DNA of 64,000 nucleotides from Megascapheus bottae (Eukaryota > Chordata > Mammalia > Rodentia > Geomyidae): positions 744,001 through 808,000 of the forward strand of contig JANJXV010000152.1 in the NCBI GenBank assembly GCA_024803745.1, in the 5' to 3' direction. Both the position numbers and the translations under genes were made by a program. Every line of letters begins with the position of its first letter. The first letter of the stretch is position 1. This document shows positions 31,850 to 42,100 of this stretch, piece after piece. The notes below the pieces were generated by a model that was given only the letters and a program-made list of their open reading frames with translations, ran no database searches and had not been told where the DNA came from.

Positions 31850-32345
31850 CTACTCCACATGTATATTGTGGGTTGGAGTGGAGATTTCTGTCTCCACTAT
31901 GTCTTTGGTGAGGTCTTCTATGAGCAAGGAGCTTTGGCCATTGGGCCCTGAAAGGTGACCCTACCTACATCACAATGGAACAGAGTATGGAACCCTGGTA
32001 ACCAAGCCACTGTAACTGACAACCAGCTCAAGCCAGCTCACTTGGCCTGTGGCTTAGGAACAAGAAAGATGTTGCTGTGCTGTTGCCAAAGGTGAGGAGA
32101 CTTGGGTTTCAGGCATGAGATATTTGGATGCCTCACTAGAAGAGGTAGATGCTGCATCAGTGCCAAGCCAAAATTCCAGTATATCAGGCCTTTCTCTGGG
32201 AAGAAAGCCAGGAAACTCCAGGGCAACTCAGACGAGGTATATTCCTGAAAGGAAACCGATTTGACACCATCATCATCCTCCCCACACACTACAAACTTCT
32301 TGTGTGCTTTCAAGTGTCTATACTAAGATGACACTTTGTGTCATT
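31850..32345 (+). other. Possible upstream exons of RalGDS-like copy A
   Basis: This unique stretch lies just 5' of the recognisable RasGEF-N exon. It contains a donor-like ccaaag|gtgagg (GT at about 32090) and a frame reading Lys-Pro-Lys-Phe-Gln-Tyr. I could not match it to RalGDS with confidence. Confidence 0.25.
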
Positions 32346-32477
32346 TTCAATCTACTCTATCCCAATTCCTCAGTGTGAAGTTTGCCCCCATTTCTGTGTT
32401 TGAAAGATCCATTTTTTTTATCAACATAGTGTGTCGGTGAGTCAGCTCAAACTCTGAATGAACCTTTCATCTTATAG

Positions 32478-32623
32478 ATCCTGGAGGAAGGCCTGCTGGA
32501 GATGCTGCTGATAAAGCTGATCCCTGCCTACCAGAAAGATGATCTCTTTTATGTGAGAAATTTCCTGCACAATTTCAGAGAGTGGGGGACAATGGAGCAG
32601 TTGCTGGATATTCTCTTGAAAAA
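32478..32623 (+). pseudogene. RalGDS-like copy A: RasGEF N-terminal (REM) exon
   Basis: RalGDS proteins activate Ral GTPases; the REM segment braces the catalytic CDC25 domain. This exon is bounded by cttatag and gaaaaa|gtgagt and is open for all 48 codons. It has the REM pattern: Glu-Gly-Leu-Leu-Glu-Met-Leu, then Leu-Ile-Pro-Ala-Tyr, a Phe-Leu-x-x-Phe-Arg segment and a closing Leu-Leu-Asp-Ile-Leu. This corresponds to the position in RalGDS/RGL where a 'Leu-Val-Pro-Ala-Phe ... Phe-Leu-x-Thr-Tyr-Arg' segment sits. The exon itself is intact; the gene is broken downstream at 34457. Confidence 0.75.
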
Positions 32624-32983
32624 GTGAGTGTTTCCCCCCAAACCCAGGCCTGATCAGCCACTCCTGGCCAAGTCTTGGAATACTTGGCACCTCTCTCAGC
32701 CTGTTTGGTTCACTGGGGTGTTTACAGGGGAATTGAGCATGACACAAGTGCACAAACTATTTTATTAGGACTGGGCCACCATGCCATTTCATTTCCCAAA
32801 CATCAATGAAGTCCTAGGAAAAGACATTTCCCAATAGGAAATAAGGTTTCATTAACAATGGCAGAGGCCTGTGAAGTACTGGAGACAGAGGAAAGGCTGG
32901 GAGCTGAATCACTTCTGAGCCATCAAGGAGGGATTGTGTTAGCTTTGCCTGTTAAAACCTCAAAGCATTTACATTTTGGTGTG

Positions 32984-33195
32984 TAGTCCAGTCCTACCTC
33001 TTGAATCCACAGCCTGAGTGTTCTCCCTTTGTTGTTCAAAGATTAGCACTGTACCGTTTCAGTCATAGGTCAAGTTCTGGCTTTTTGCTGTCTAATTGAA
33101 GACAAGTGCCTTTAGACTTTTACTGACTACACTGGCTTCCAACTGTGATCCTCAGATCTCAGCCTACTGAGTGGCTAAGATTAGAGGCATGGCAT
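32984..33195 (-). repeat. B1-Geo SINE
   Basis: gtccagtcctacctcttgaa start through tgagtggctaagattagagg. Confidence 0.75.
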
Positions 33196-33447
33196 TTACT
33201 TCTTTATTTTGAGAATTCTTTAATTCATTTATTTATTTATTTAGAGCATTTAGTTATTTAGAGGTGCATTTACTTTGGACAGATGCATAGAGGCCTCTTA
33301 GGAGAATTTTCATGGAACTGTATAGACATATCTCACTTGGGTAGTTTTATATTCCTGCCTGTTATTTAGCTAGCCCTGTACTTGTCTTGTTAGCTCTACA
33401 TTGAAAAACCATAGAGTTAACTTCCTTCTCTCCTTCCATCACTACAG

Positions 33448-33528
33448 ATCTATCCATTGTAGTTGGGAGGAAGATGAGCAAGTAAAGAAGTGGACTTACA
33501 CAGAAATAGATCTGTCATGTAAAACTGG
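33448..33528 (+). pseudogene. RalGDS-like copy A: next exon
   Basis: The acceptor is catcactacag. Joined to the exon ending at 32623 the phase works (two bases plus one) and reads Lys-Ser-Ile-His-Cys-Ser-Trp-Glu-Glu-Asp-Glu-Gln-Val-Lys-Lys. It has a paralogue in copy B at about 40245 (ggaagatgagcaagt shared). The 3' end is uncertain because the donor (ctgg|gtatct) is weak. Confidence 0.55.
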
Positions 33529-33531
33529 GTA

Positions 33532-33772
33532 TCTTTTTAATTGGTTATGAGACTTAAACTCTGGGCCTGGGTGGTGTCAATGATCTCTTCAGTTCAAAGC
33601 TATCGCTCTACTCTTGAACCACAGCACTAATTCCCGATTTTCTGGTGGTTAATTGGAGATAAGATTTCCACAGTCTTTTGTGCCTGAGCTGGCTGTAACC
33701 CTCCTCCCTCAGATCTCAGCCCCTTGGGTAGTTAGAATTGCAGGCATGAGCCACCACGCCTGCCTAAAAATT
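33532..33772 (-). repeat. B1-Geo SINE
   Basis: ttggttatgagacttaaact through gcaggcatgagccaccacgc. Confidence 0.85.
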
Positions 33773-33887
33773 GGGTATTTTTGAGGCGTCTATTCAAAGC
33801 ACAAGTTTCTTATTTGCACATCGATTGTGATTTCCACTAGGTCTTGAGGTTCAGACTTCAGTACATGTTAGATAACACAGTTGTAGG

Positions 33888-34095
33888 GCCCCCGAGGTTT
33901 GGCCTATTGGTAGAGTGCTTCCCTAGCATGCACCAAGGCCCAGGCTCGATTGCTAGGTAGTGCATCCATAGAAAGAAAAAAAAAGCTGGAAGTAGTGCTA
34001 TGCCTCAAGTGGCAGAGTGCTAACTTTGAGGAAAAAGCTCAAGGACACTGGTCAGGGTGCTAAGTTTAAGGCCCAGGACTGCCAACAAAAATACA
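33888..34095 (+). repeat. IDL-Geo SINE
   Basis: gaggtttggcctattggtag start, ctcgattgctaggta at the B box, complete Geo half. Confidence 0.85.
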
Positions 34096-34419
34096 GAATA
34101 GAGTTGTGGGTGCGATTGTGAGTGTGGACTCTCATGGATTACAGCTAGGGCTGTGTGCAGACAGTCAGATCCCATAGGGAAACAACCTTCACATTGCCTA
34201 TGACATTGAGCATTTTGGAGGATTGTGTCTCAGAAGCTTCTGGAAGTGGGGTGTAAAAGTCATCCTCTTTTTCGGTATCTCTTCCCTCCTCCCAGCATAC
34301 AAGTGCACATCTCTGCAGGACAACCACAGCGTTGGAGTCGTGCAAGAAAGGGGCTTTGGTAGAAGTCTCAGGATGGAGAGAGAAGGCTCTCACTTTCCTT
34401 GTCCCCAATGTTTCCGCAG

Positions 34420-34643
34420 CATCATGTGTTCCATCGTCATGATGTGGATGGATTTATAACCCAGTGATTTCTATGAGCTCAAGGACTGCCACACCCTGAC
34501 ACAACTCAAGCTCTATATGAGGCTCCACATGCCGGCCTCAGAGCTGCTCATCTGCTTTCACATCCTTTTTGACCAGCTGGAGGAATGTGCGACCAGTAAG
34601 ACCAAGAAAAAGAAGAAGTCCTGGTGTGGGCACCTCAGAGCCT
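34420..34643 (+). pseudogene. RalGDS-like copy A: exon with nonsense codon
   Basis: Bounded by tttccgcag and gcct|gtgagt. The frame reads Met-Met-Trp-Met-Asp-Leu, then TAA (34457-34459), then Asp-Phe-Tyr-Glu-Leu, Leu-Thr-Gln-Leu-Lys-Leu-Tyr, Met-Pro-Ala-Ser-Glu-Leu-Leu and Phe-Asp-Gln-Leu-Glu-Glu. This order matches the end of the RalGDS REM region, where Leu-Lys-Gln-Leu-x-x-Tyr, Met-Pro-Gly-Ser-Asp-Leu and Leu-Ala-Gln-Leu-Glu follow each other. Copy B has Phe-Ser at the site of the stop, so the TAA is a private loss in copy A. Confidence 0.8.
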
Positions 34644-34914
34644 GTGAGTAGGAAGCCCACGTGGTCTAGGTACTGGTTGGCCCTTACTTCAACCCAGCTT
34701 GGCAAAATGCCCTTTATGGGTGGTGTTGGCCAGGTAATGTCTGTTCTCTCTTTGAAAGGACTCGGGCATAAGCACTCATTAGAAAGACCCTCCATCTCCT
34801 CAGTGTTCAGTCCAAATTCCAATTCTACAGCTTCCTCCATTAAAGCCTCATGGAAGTTGAGTGACACTTCAGCTTGCAGAGTCCACTCTAAGAATCCTGT
34901 ACCTATTTCCATTC

Positions 34915-35600
34915 ATAGGTTTGGGTTGCCGTAGAAGAGCTTCTCCTGAACTCCAGATGAAAATCCCATCAGTGGATCTATTGACTGATGGAGTTGAAGA
35001 ATCATCCCTTCAGTCCAGGAAAGCATGGACCTACTGTAGAAAATACCAAACAGATTTGGAATCCTGTGGATATAGCTTGTGCTCTGAACCACACTTGTGA
35101 CACAGTTGAACCCACAGGTACTCTGGAGGAAGAAAAAGAGCAGCCATAATTCCTTCTGTTTACTTTCACAGTCCAGCCAGAGAGGCTCCACATGAGTCAG
35201 AGTGACACTCCACTTACTGTGCAGGCTAAAGGGCCACATGCTGGCCTCATGAAAATATCTCCAGCTTATGTGTGGGGAAAGCAGTAAATGCAGTCTCCAT
35301 GCTGGATTCACTGGAGGAAAATGAATCAATACTCACAGAATATCCAGACCTATCTGTCTCACCACAGGAGAATCAATCTCCAGTCGACAAACTAGAATCC
35401 ATCCCCCTCTTAACTCAGGAAGGACATTCTGTTTCTCATGAGCAGGGAGACACTTCTGAGGAATCTGAGGTAGAATTACCGCCTGAAGGCAACTTGGAGG
35501 CCAGTCTGGATTTAGAACTTCAATGCGCCCTTACTAAAAAGACATCTCTTTATCTTCCTCTCATGACCATTGTCAAATGTTCATTGTATTTACTTTTCTA
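34915..35600 (+). pseudogene. RalGDS-like copy A: 3' part, inter-domain region
   Basis: A candidate acceptor lies at 34918 (attcatag). A 109-codon open frame (35272-35601) is rich in Glu, Ser and Pro and resembles the acidic spacer between REM and catalytic domains; it is not a domain itself. No CDC25 catalytic domain follows, so copy A ends before the catalytic part. The block 35310-35600 reappears inverted at 63780-64000. Confidence 0.5.
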
Positions 35601-35721
35601 ACTATTAAACTCTCATTGTAAATATGTGTATAATTCTTCAGTCCTTATTACACTATGTTTTACTTTCAACCTACAATCTGAGGCCCCAGATACATGGGTC
35701 CTGGGTGGTTTAAAAACCAGT

Positions 35722-35872
35722 CTGGTGGGAGTGTGGGAGGGAAATGGGGACCATGTCAGGAGAAAGGGAATCAATGTTCGTGAAGTTATGCATCTTCTAT
35801 CTGGTGAATATAATGTAACCCTTCTATTAATCAAAATAAAATGATTTAAAAAATAAAAAATAGAACTTTTAC
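35722..35872 (+). mobile_element. L1 3'UTR fragment
   Basis: gtgggagggaaatggggacc through atgtaacccttctattaatc, ending in AATAAAA. It matches the L1 3' ends at 27780, 52270 and 57393. The right duplication arm lacks it at the same place. Confidence 0.85.
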
Positions 35873-36204
35873 AAGATTTTACACAATAAAAATAAAGCAG
35901 ACTGGCCAGGACCTGTACAAGATAACCTTACTGGATATACAGGGAACTATGAAATGTATGGAATTACAGGGAATCCAGGCCAGGCGCCCACGGACAGATA
36001 GGTTAGCTACCAAAACTTAAGGACAGAGCAGATGCCTAGAAAGGTGTTCTGCCAATTGGAAGAAATGCCAGAGTAACTGAAGCAATATGTGGGACTCTAT
36101 GTGGTACTCTGTTCTGTGAGTTCAAGTCTGTTTATGTATCCTTTGTTCTTTGTACAAATATTTAAGAAAATTAAAACTCCACAATAGCATCAAAAATCTA
36201 CTTC

Positions 36205-36402
36205 GGCCTTGAGTATGGCCTAGTCGTAGAGTGCTCGCCTAGTATACAAGAAGCCCTTGAGTCAATTCCGAGGCACTGCATACACAGAAAAAGCCAAACG
36301 AGACATCATGGCTCAAGTGTCAGAGTGCTAGCCTTGAACAAAAAGTGGCCAAGGACAGTTCCTGGTCCCTTAGTTTAAGCCCCAGGACTAGCCATGCAAG
36401 AA
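36205..36402 (+). repeat. IDL-Geo SINE shared by both duplication arms
   Basis: cttgagtatggcctagtcgt through ccccaggactagccatgc. Its counterpart is at 63125-63315 on the minus strand. Confidence 0.85.
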
Positions 36403-36999
36403 TTCATACCATTTTCTGCACATTTTGAAATAGATCTGATTTATCTAATGCTACTTTTTTTTTTGCCAGTCCAGGGATTGTGCCACCAAGACAAACTCCT
36501 GGCCTCAAACCTTACTGTTTTTAATCATTTAATTTTTTTTACATAATCACATTTCATGCTGTCTGTATTAATACCATAAACATTATGCTTAGTGTAATAT
36601 AATAGTAAAGGTAAAACTTAAGAAATTAATAACTAAAATTTCTTAACTTTTTATTTTTATTAGTTTTATAGCATTAGTACAATTTTATGAGAAAAATTAC
36701 CTAGAATGTTTATTTTAGAGTTCAAGTAATCCATTTTGATAAATGATATCAGCCTATATCATTTATTTCAACACGTTTCAACTATTGTTTTCAATAATGA
36801 AAATACAAATATATTTGCTGTTAATGAAATTTATGACTTGGGGAGGGGTTTAGGGGGAAGGGAAAGAGAAAAGGAGGGAGGGGCTAACAGTGTTTACAAG
36901 AAATGTACTCATTACATATGTAACAACAATCTCTTTGTATATCACCTTAACAACAAAATCAAAAATTATAAAAATTTTAAAAGTCTACTTTGTGGAGAA

Positions 37000-37185
37000 T
37001 TTTTTTTGCCAGTCCTGAGCACTGTCATTGTTTTTGTTTTTGCTTTTTCTTAAGGCTCTATCACATGTGCCACAGTACCACTTTTAGCTTTTCTTTTCTA
37101 TGTATGTTGTAAGGAGCAATCAAACCTGGGTCTCTGTTCATGCTAGGCAAGAACACTTCCACTAGGCTAAACTCATGGCCCCAGT
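37000..37185 (-). repeat. IDL-Geo SINE
   Basis: tttgccagtcctgagcactg (Geo start deleted) through actaggctaaactcatggcc. Confidence 0.85.
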
Positions 37186-37334
37186 AGGAAGGAAATTTTT
37201 TACAAAATATGTAGGAAATATATACACTGAGAAGGAAAAGCCATCAACAGAAGAAATAATATTTACGTAGATGGATAAAGACATGCCAGTACCATGGCAC
37301 ATCTCTGTAATTCTAGCTTCAAGAGTGGCCTGTT

Positions 37335-37689
37335 TGGGCCAGAAGTTTGCCGGCTCAAGTGGTAGAGTGCTATCTTTAGAAAGCCCTAGGACAATGCTCA
37401 GGCCCAGAGTTCAAGCCCAATGACTGACAAAAAAAAAGAAAAAAAAGCCCTCAGCTAAGACTGGAGTGTGGGCCAGTGGTAGTTTGTACAAAGCCCTAGG
37501 TTCAATTTCTCTGTACCATATATCACAGTTCAAAGCCAGCCCAGGAACTAAAATCCATGAAACTGTTACTTCCATTTAAGCACCAGAAAACCCGAAGTGG
37601 CACTGTGGCTTAAGGTGTATGGTTGTAGCCATGAGCTGAAGAGCCCAGGGACACTGCCCAGGCCCAGAATTCAAGTCCCACTTCCGCAA

Positions 37690-37690
<1 letters not shown>
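37335..37690 (+). repeat. Chained SINE fragments: Geo, IDL and B1-Geo
   Basis: A Geo half (37350-37432, shared with the right arm), an A-rich stretch, an IDL piece (ctggagtgtgggccagtggt...) and a B1-Geo end (37520-37690, agttcaaagccagcccagga...). Each piece appears truncated. Confidence 0.75.

Positions 37691-37761
<71 letters not shown>
37691..37761. repeat. (GA)n microsatellite
   Basis: About 35 GA units growing from the 3' tail of the preceding B1-Geo SINE. Confidence 0.97.
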
Positions 37762-37763
<2 letters not shown>

Positions 37764-37781
37764 TGAGTCAGAAGCACCAAA

Positions 37782-38042
37782 GAACTAGGCACTGGTGGCT
37801 GAATCCTTTAATTCTAGCTACTCAGGAGGCTGAGATCGGTGGATCTTGGTTCAAAACCAGCCTGGGCACATAAGTCTGTGCAACTCTTATCTCCAATTAA
37901 CCACCAGAAAGCCAAAAATGCATCTGTGGCTCAAAAGTGGTAGAGCAAGATCACTAGCCTTGAGCTGAAGAGATTAGGGACAGCACCAGGCCCAGAGTCC
38001 AAGCACCATGACCAATCAAAAAAGAAATCAAAAACAAAAAAA
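37782..38042 (+). repeat. B1-Geo SINE
   Basis: aactaggcactggtggctga through caccatgaccaatcaaaaaa. Confidence 0.9.
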
Positions 38043-38073
38043 GATATCCAATGTGTAATGATGAATAATTTTG

Positions 38074-38335
38074 GGCCTGGAGTTAGGCCTAGTGGCAGAG
38101 TGCTTTCCTAGCATGCATGAAAACCTGGGTTTTATTCATCGGTACCACATATATAGAAAGAAAAAAGCCTGAAGTGGTGCTGAGGCTCAAGTGGTAGAGC
38201 TGTAGCCTTGAGAAAGTCCAAGGACAGTGCTCAGATTTGTGCATCAGCTCAGCCAGAGCTGAAGATTTCAGGAACTGCTGCAGGCACAGAGTTCAGAACT
38301 TCGACCACTACCACCACCAACAACAACAACAAAAT
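38074..38335 (+). repeat. IDL-Geo SINE with Geo-like extension
   Basis: gggcctggagttaggcctag start; the Geo end is followed by a second Geo-like piece (gagctgaagatttcaggaac) and an (ACC)/(AAC) triplet tract at 38308-38332. Confidence 0.8.
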
Positions 38336-38559
38336 CTATGAAATGATGGCAATGGTGGTTTTAAGCTAAGCAAAAACAGAGTGGAAAATGGTAAACTACA
38401 TATTGTGTATAAGCAAAATAGCCAGACTTATGCATTAGAACAGGATAGCAAATTGATTTCCCTCTCACTAGCTCCTGTCCCTTAATTTATTCAAGTAAGT
38501 AAAATGCAGGGTTTTAGTAACTGTTTCTCTAATATTAGAAAATCATCATATCTCTCATT

Positions 38560-38900
38560 AACCAACAAAGACCAGGAACTGGGGCTTCATTCAAATGGCA
38601 GAGCTATAGCCAAGAGTAGAAAAAAATGAAGTAAGAACTTGAAGTTTTTGATCCAGAACCTGCATAGTAACAAAGCAGCAGCCTGATGATGGTTTCTTAC
38701 ACCTGTAATCTTAGCTACTCAGGAGGCTGAGATCTGAGGAACAAGGTTCAAAACCAGCAAGAGCACCCAGTTAACTGCCAGAAAAATGAAAAGTGGCACT
38801 GGGACTGACAGAGTAGAGCACTAGCCTTGAGCTGAAGAGCTCAGGGACAGTGCCCAGGCCCAGAGTTCAAGCCCCACAATTGACAAAAATCAAACAAGCA
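38560..38900 (+). repeat. Geo fragment and B1-Geo SINE
   Basis: A Geo-like fragment (38575-38660) precedes a B1-Geo (38683-38895: ctgatgatggtttcttacac ... gccccacaattgacaaaa). Confidence 0.8.
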
Positions 38901-39079
38901 AACAAAACTCACAAAGAAACCTGCAGAGCAGAACTGCTCTGTTGAGTCTCTTATCTATGGGGATCAGGAAACATGTCACTTTTTCTATCTCTTCCCACCT
39001 CAACCTTGATACTAAAATAATACAGTGTTGAAACTTTCAATTTGTAAAAATCTTTTTTCATGAAACACCCTGAAATGTT

Positions 39080-39185
39080 GTATCTCAAGTGAAGACAGTG
39101 GATTTGTGGCTTTTTGTGCACAAAAAGCTCAGGGATAGAGCTGAGGCACTCAATTGAAGACCCAGTGTCAACACACAAAAGAAAT
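39080..39185 (+). repeat. Geo SINE half, decayed
   Basis: agtggatttgtggctttttg through gaagacccagtgtcaacac. Confidence 0.55.
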
Positions 39186-39285
39186 TATGTACTATATACA
39201 TATTTCCTAATTTCTTAATGAATTTTTCAGTCTGTATAAAGATAGGGTATATTCCTTTTTACTTAAGTGAGATTCCTCTTTCTTT

Positions 39286-39490
39286 TTTTCTTTTTGCCAG
39301 CCCTGGGGCTTGGACTTCAGGCCTAGACTTTGTGCTTGGCCAATTTTGCCCAAGGCTAATGTTTTGCCACTTGAGACACAGTGCCACTTCCGGCTTTTCT
39401 CTAAGTATGCAGTACCGGGGAATGGAACCTAGGCCTTCATGCATGCTAGGTGAACACTCTACCATTAGGCTACATTCCCAGCCCCAATGA
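39286..39490 (-). repeat. IDL-Geo SINE
   Basis: ttgccagccctggggcttgg through attaggctacattcccagcc. Flanked by gagattcctcttt (39270) and gagattcctctta (39488), a likely target duplication. Confidence 0.9.
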
Positions 39491-39532
39491 GATTCCTCTT
39501 AAAGTCATTGTGTGTTCAGAGTTCGATCTCAC

Positions 39533-39632
39533 AAACTTTAGTGCCCTGGATGGCTTTGAACTGTGATCCTCAGCTCTGAGACTCCTGAGTAGCTGGGATT
39601 AAGGCATGAGCCACCATGCCTGGCTTCCATTC
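39533..39632 (-). repeat. B1-Geo SINE, B1 half only
   Basis: gtgccctggatggctttgaa through gagccaccatgcctggc. Confidence 0.8.
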
Positions 39633-39675
39633 TTTTTTCTAATATATATATATATAGTTACCTAAAATATCTCTA

Positions 39676-39885
39676 GAGCTAAAAAAAAATTGAATCTCTC
39701 CAAAACAAATCTGCAAAGAAACAACCATCCCATTAAAAGGTGGGCTAAAGACTAAAAAGAGAGACTTCTCTGAGGAAGAAGTAAGAATGGCCTTTAGACA
39801 CATGAAAAGCTCCATATCTCTAGCAATAAAAGAAATGAAAATCAAAACAACTTTGATATTCCATCTCACGTCTCACACAAAAACT
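39676..39885 (+). mobile_element. L1 ORF2 fragment
   Basis: The plus-strand frame reads Phe-Ser-Glu-Glu-Glu-Val-Arg-Met-Ala, then His-Met-Lys-Ser-Ser, then Ile-Lys-Glu-Met-Lys-Ile-Lys-Thr-Thr. This corresponds to the C-terminal ORF2 segment seen on the minus strand at 53930-54060. Both ends are lost. Confidence 0.8.
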
Positions 39886-40234
39886 AACCCTGAGGACAAT
39901 ACAGGACATGCACATGTTTGGGAGGGATGCAGATGGATGGGATGCTGATTTCATTTACCTAACATTTAGTCTCAACCATTCTGTACAGAGTAGACCTCTC
40001 TGTGAAAAGCCCTAGGTAAAAACGGTCATCAAGATCAGCAGATATATGCAGGGAATTTATTTTGGACACATTGCTTCAAACCTCTTCAATTTTTAAGAGA
40101 AAAGTATAGTTTTATCGCACATGCCTTCTTGTTACATATTCTCAACTGTGATTTAGCCAACCCCATAGATGTCCTCTTAGTTTTGAAAAAGAGCCAGAGG
40201 GTGAATTTCTCCTCTTCTTCTTCAAGTACAAATC

Positions 40235-42100
40235 ACTCCGGCCTACCTGTAAGGAAGATGAGCAAGTGAAGTAGTAACTGGGCTTTGGGGCCAATGGAAG
40301 GGCTGTCCTTGAAACTGGATCTTTGGACTTTCTGACTCCAAGTGCAAATTTCTCCTTTGTACACCCACTGTGATTTGCAGCAGGAGATTGAGGCTTCGGC
40401 CTTGAGTGGATGGCAGAGCACACATGTGTGGGTGTGCTTTTGGTCTAGGGATGACAGGGAGTGCTTTGTGTAGAAAGTCTACAATCAGTGTTAAAATTTC
40501 CCCTCTGAATGAAATTTTGAAGACTTGTACTCTAGAAGTTTCTAGAATTGAGTAGTGACTATCATTCTGCTTGCAGGAGTGTCTACTTCTTTCACAAGTT
40601 TCATGTGTGCATCTAAGATGAACAGCCTCTGCATGGGAGTTGAGCAAGAAAGGGGCTTTGGTGGGAAGGTCCTGATGATAGGGAGGGTGGTTGCTCCCTC
40701 TCCTGTCACCAATCTACCCACAGCACACTTTTTTCCATCTTCATGATGTGGATGGACTTTTCTCCTGATGATTTCTATAATCACAAGAACAGACATACCC
40801 TGACTGAACTCCTGTTCTACGTGATGCTCAACATGCCCTCCTCGGACCTGCTCTTCCGTTTACATATTCTTCCTTGACCAACTGAAAGAACCTGTGATCT
40901 ATCAGATCAAGAACAAGGTGGGAAGTCCTTGTGTGGGGGCTTGTGGTGGGCTTGTGAGTATGGATGGAATCAGGTCCCTAGGGAAAATCCTCCCAGGCTG
41001 GTGATTGTTCTTATTACTACCAGTTTGGCACAATGGCCTTTTATGGGTATTCTCTTCCAGGTAATGTGTTCTCTTTTAGAAAGAAAACAGGCATGGCCAC
41101 TCATTAAATACACCCTACTTCCTCATCCATGTTCAGTCCAAATTCACATTCTGCAGCTTTTTCCATTAGGTCCTCATGGCATTTGTGTCACCCCAGAACT
41201 TCTCTAATAATCATGTATTTATTTCCATTCTCAGATTTGGGCCTACAGAATACAGTTACCCCAGAACTCATTACCAATAGCCACCAGTGATGTGTGCGAC
41301 AGTGACGATGGATATCTGGAGCCATCACTACTGTATGAAGCCTGTGGATGGCGTGCCGCCTTTCATTTGTAGAAAGGCCCAACTCAGTTTTTAATTGTAT
41401 GGGCACTCAACTTGTTCTTAACCCCAAATGTGGCAGATCTACCCAGAGATACTTCTGAAAAAGAACAGGCAGTCTTTCTTCCATTTACTTTAACACTGTG
41501 TATACCTGCAACAAATGGTTCAAGTTGGCAAAGCTCTTGGTTAGCAGGATCAGCCAACCCTTGTGCAATTGATGGAAAATTTCTCCATTCTTACATTTAC
41601 TAAACTGAATAAGTGCCAGGAAGAGTATTTGTCTTTCCTAAGTTGCTAGATACCATTGTGAACCCTGAATTAGTCTTTCTGCCTGCAGGCAACTTTGAGC
41701 CTGCCTCCTCCCCCAACCCCTGCTCCTGAGAAATATTTTACTATTGATTGATGTCTAATATTTATATCATAAATTGTTTTGATTTTATTAAAATTTCCCC
41801 ATTAAAATTCTTGAGAACAAATCAGTTTTGTTTTGTTTTGTTTTACCAGTCCTGGACTTGAACTCATGGCCTGAGTATTGATTGTCCTGGGGCTTTATGG
41901 CTACAGCTGTGCCACGTGAGTCACAGCATCACTTCCAGCCTTTTCTATGTATGTGGTATCAAGGAATCAAATCTGGGTCTTCATGCATATTAGGCAAGCA
42001 CTCAACCCCTAGGTCAAACTCCTGACCCCAACATTCTGCTTTTCCATGTACAATCTAATGTCCCAGCATATAGGTCCTTAGTAAGGGACCAGTGAGCTGT
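40235..42100 (+). pseudogene. RalGDS-like copy B
   Basis: A paralogue of copy A on the same strand. At about 40245-40275 the shared gaagatgagcaagt segment runs into TAG (copy A has Lys-Lys-Trp). The exon at 40724-40953 (acceptor ctacccacag, donor cttgtgagta) reads Met-Met-Trp-Met-Asp-Phe-Ser, Leu-Thr-Glu-Leu-Leu-Phe-Tyr and Met-Pro-Ser-Ser-Asp-Leu-Leu. An extra base at about 40867-40873 then shifts the frame to an early TGA. Intron sequence, the 41234 exon (acceptor ttctcag) and the 3' flank (tacaatctaatgtcccagc at 42050) all align to copy A, so it is a genomic duplicate with introns, not a retrocopy. The REM exon is not present. Confidence 0.75.
41826..42032 (-). repeat. IDL-Geo SINE
   Basis: A (GTTTT)n tail, then taccagtcctggacttgaac through cctaggtcaaactcctgacc. 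It lies in the 3' flank of copy B and is absent from the matching place in copy A. Confidence 0.9.

Larger units (their letters stand above)
35310..37440. repeat. Left arm of inverted segmental duplication
   Basis: This arm matches the reverse complement of 62110-64000. Shared landmarks in the same order include ccagtcgacaaactagaa (35380), cctgtacaagataacctta (35914), ctgttctgtgagttcaa, one IDL-Geo SINE (36205-36400), catatgtaacaacaatctc (36915), and the unit at 37200-37440 (catcaacagaagaaataat, tctagcttcaagagtggcc). An L1 3' fragment and an IDL-Geo (37005-37180) break it up locally. Confidence 0.9.

Noticed and set aside
34913..35329. 138-codon minus-strand frame over RalGDS-like copy A
   Set aside because: It is antisense to a segment with paralogy on the plus strand and has no domain of its own. 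A short resemblance to a RasGEF motif in this reading appears accidental.
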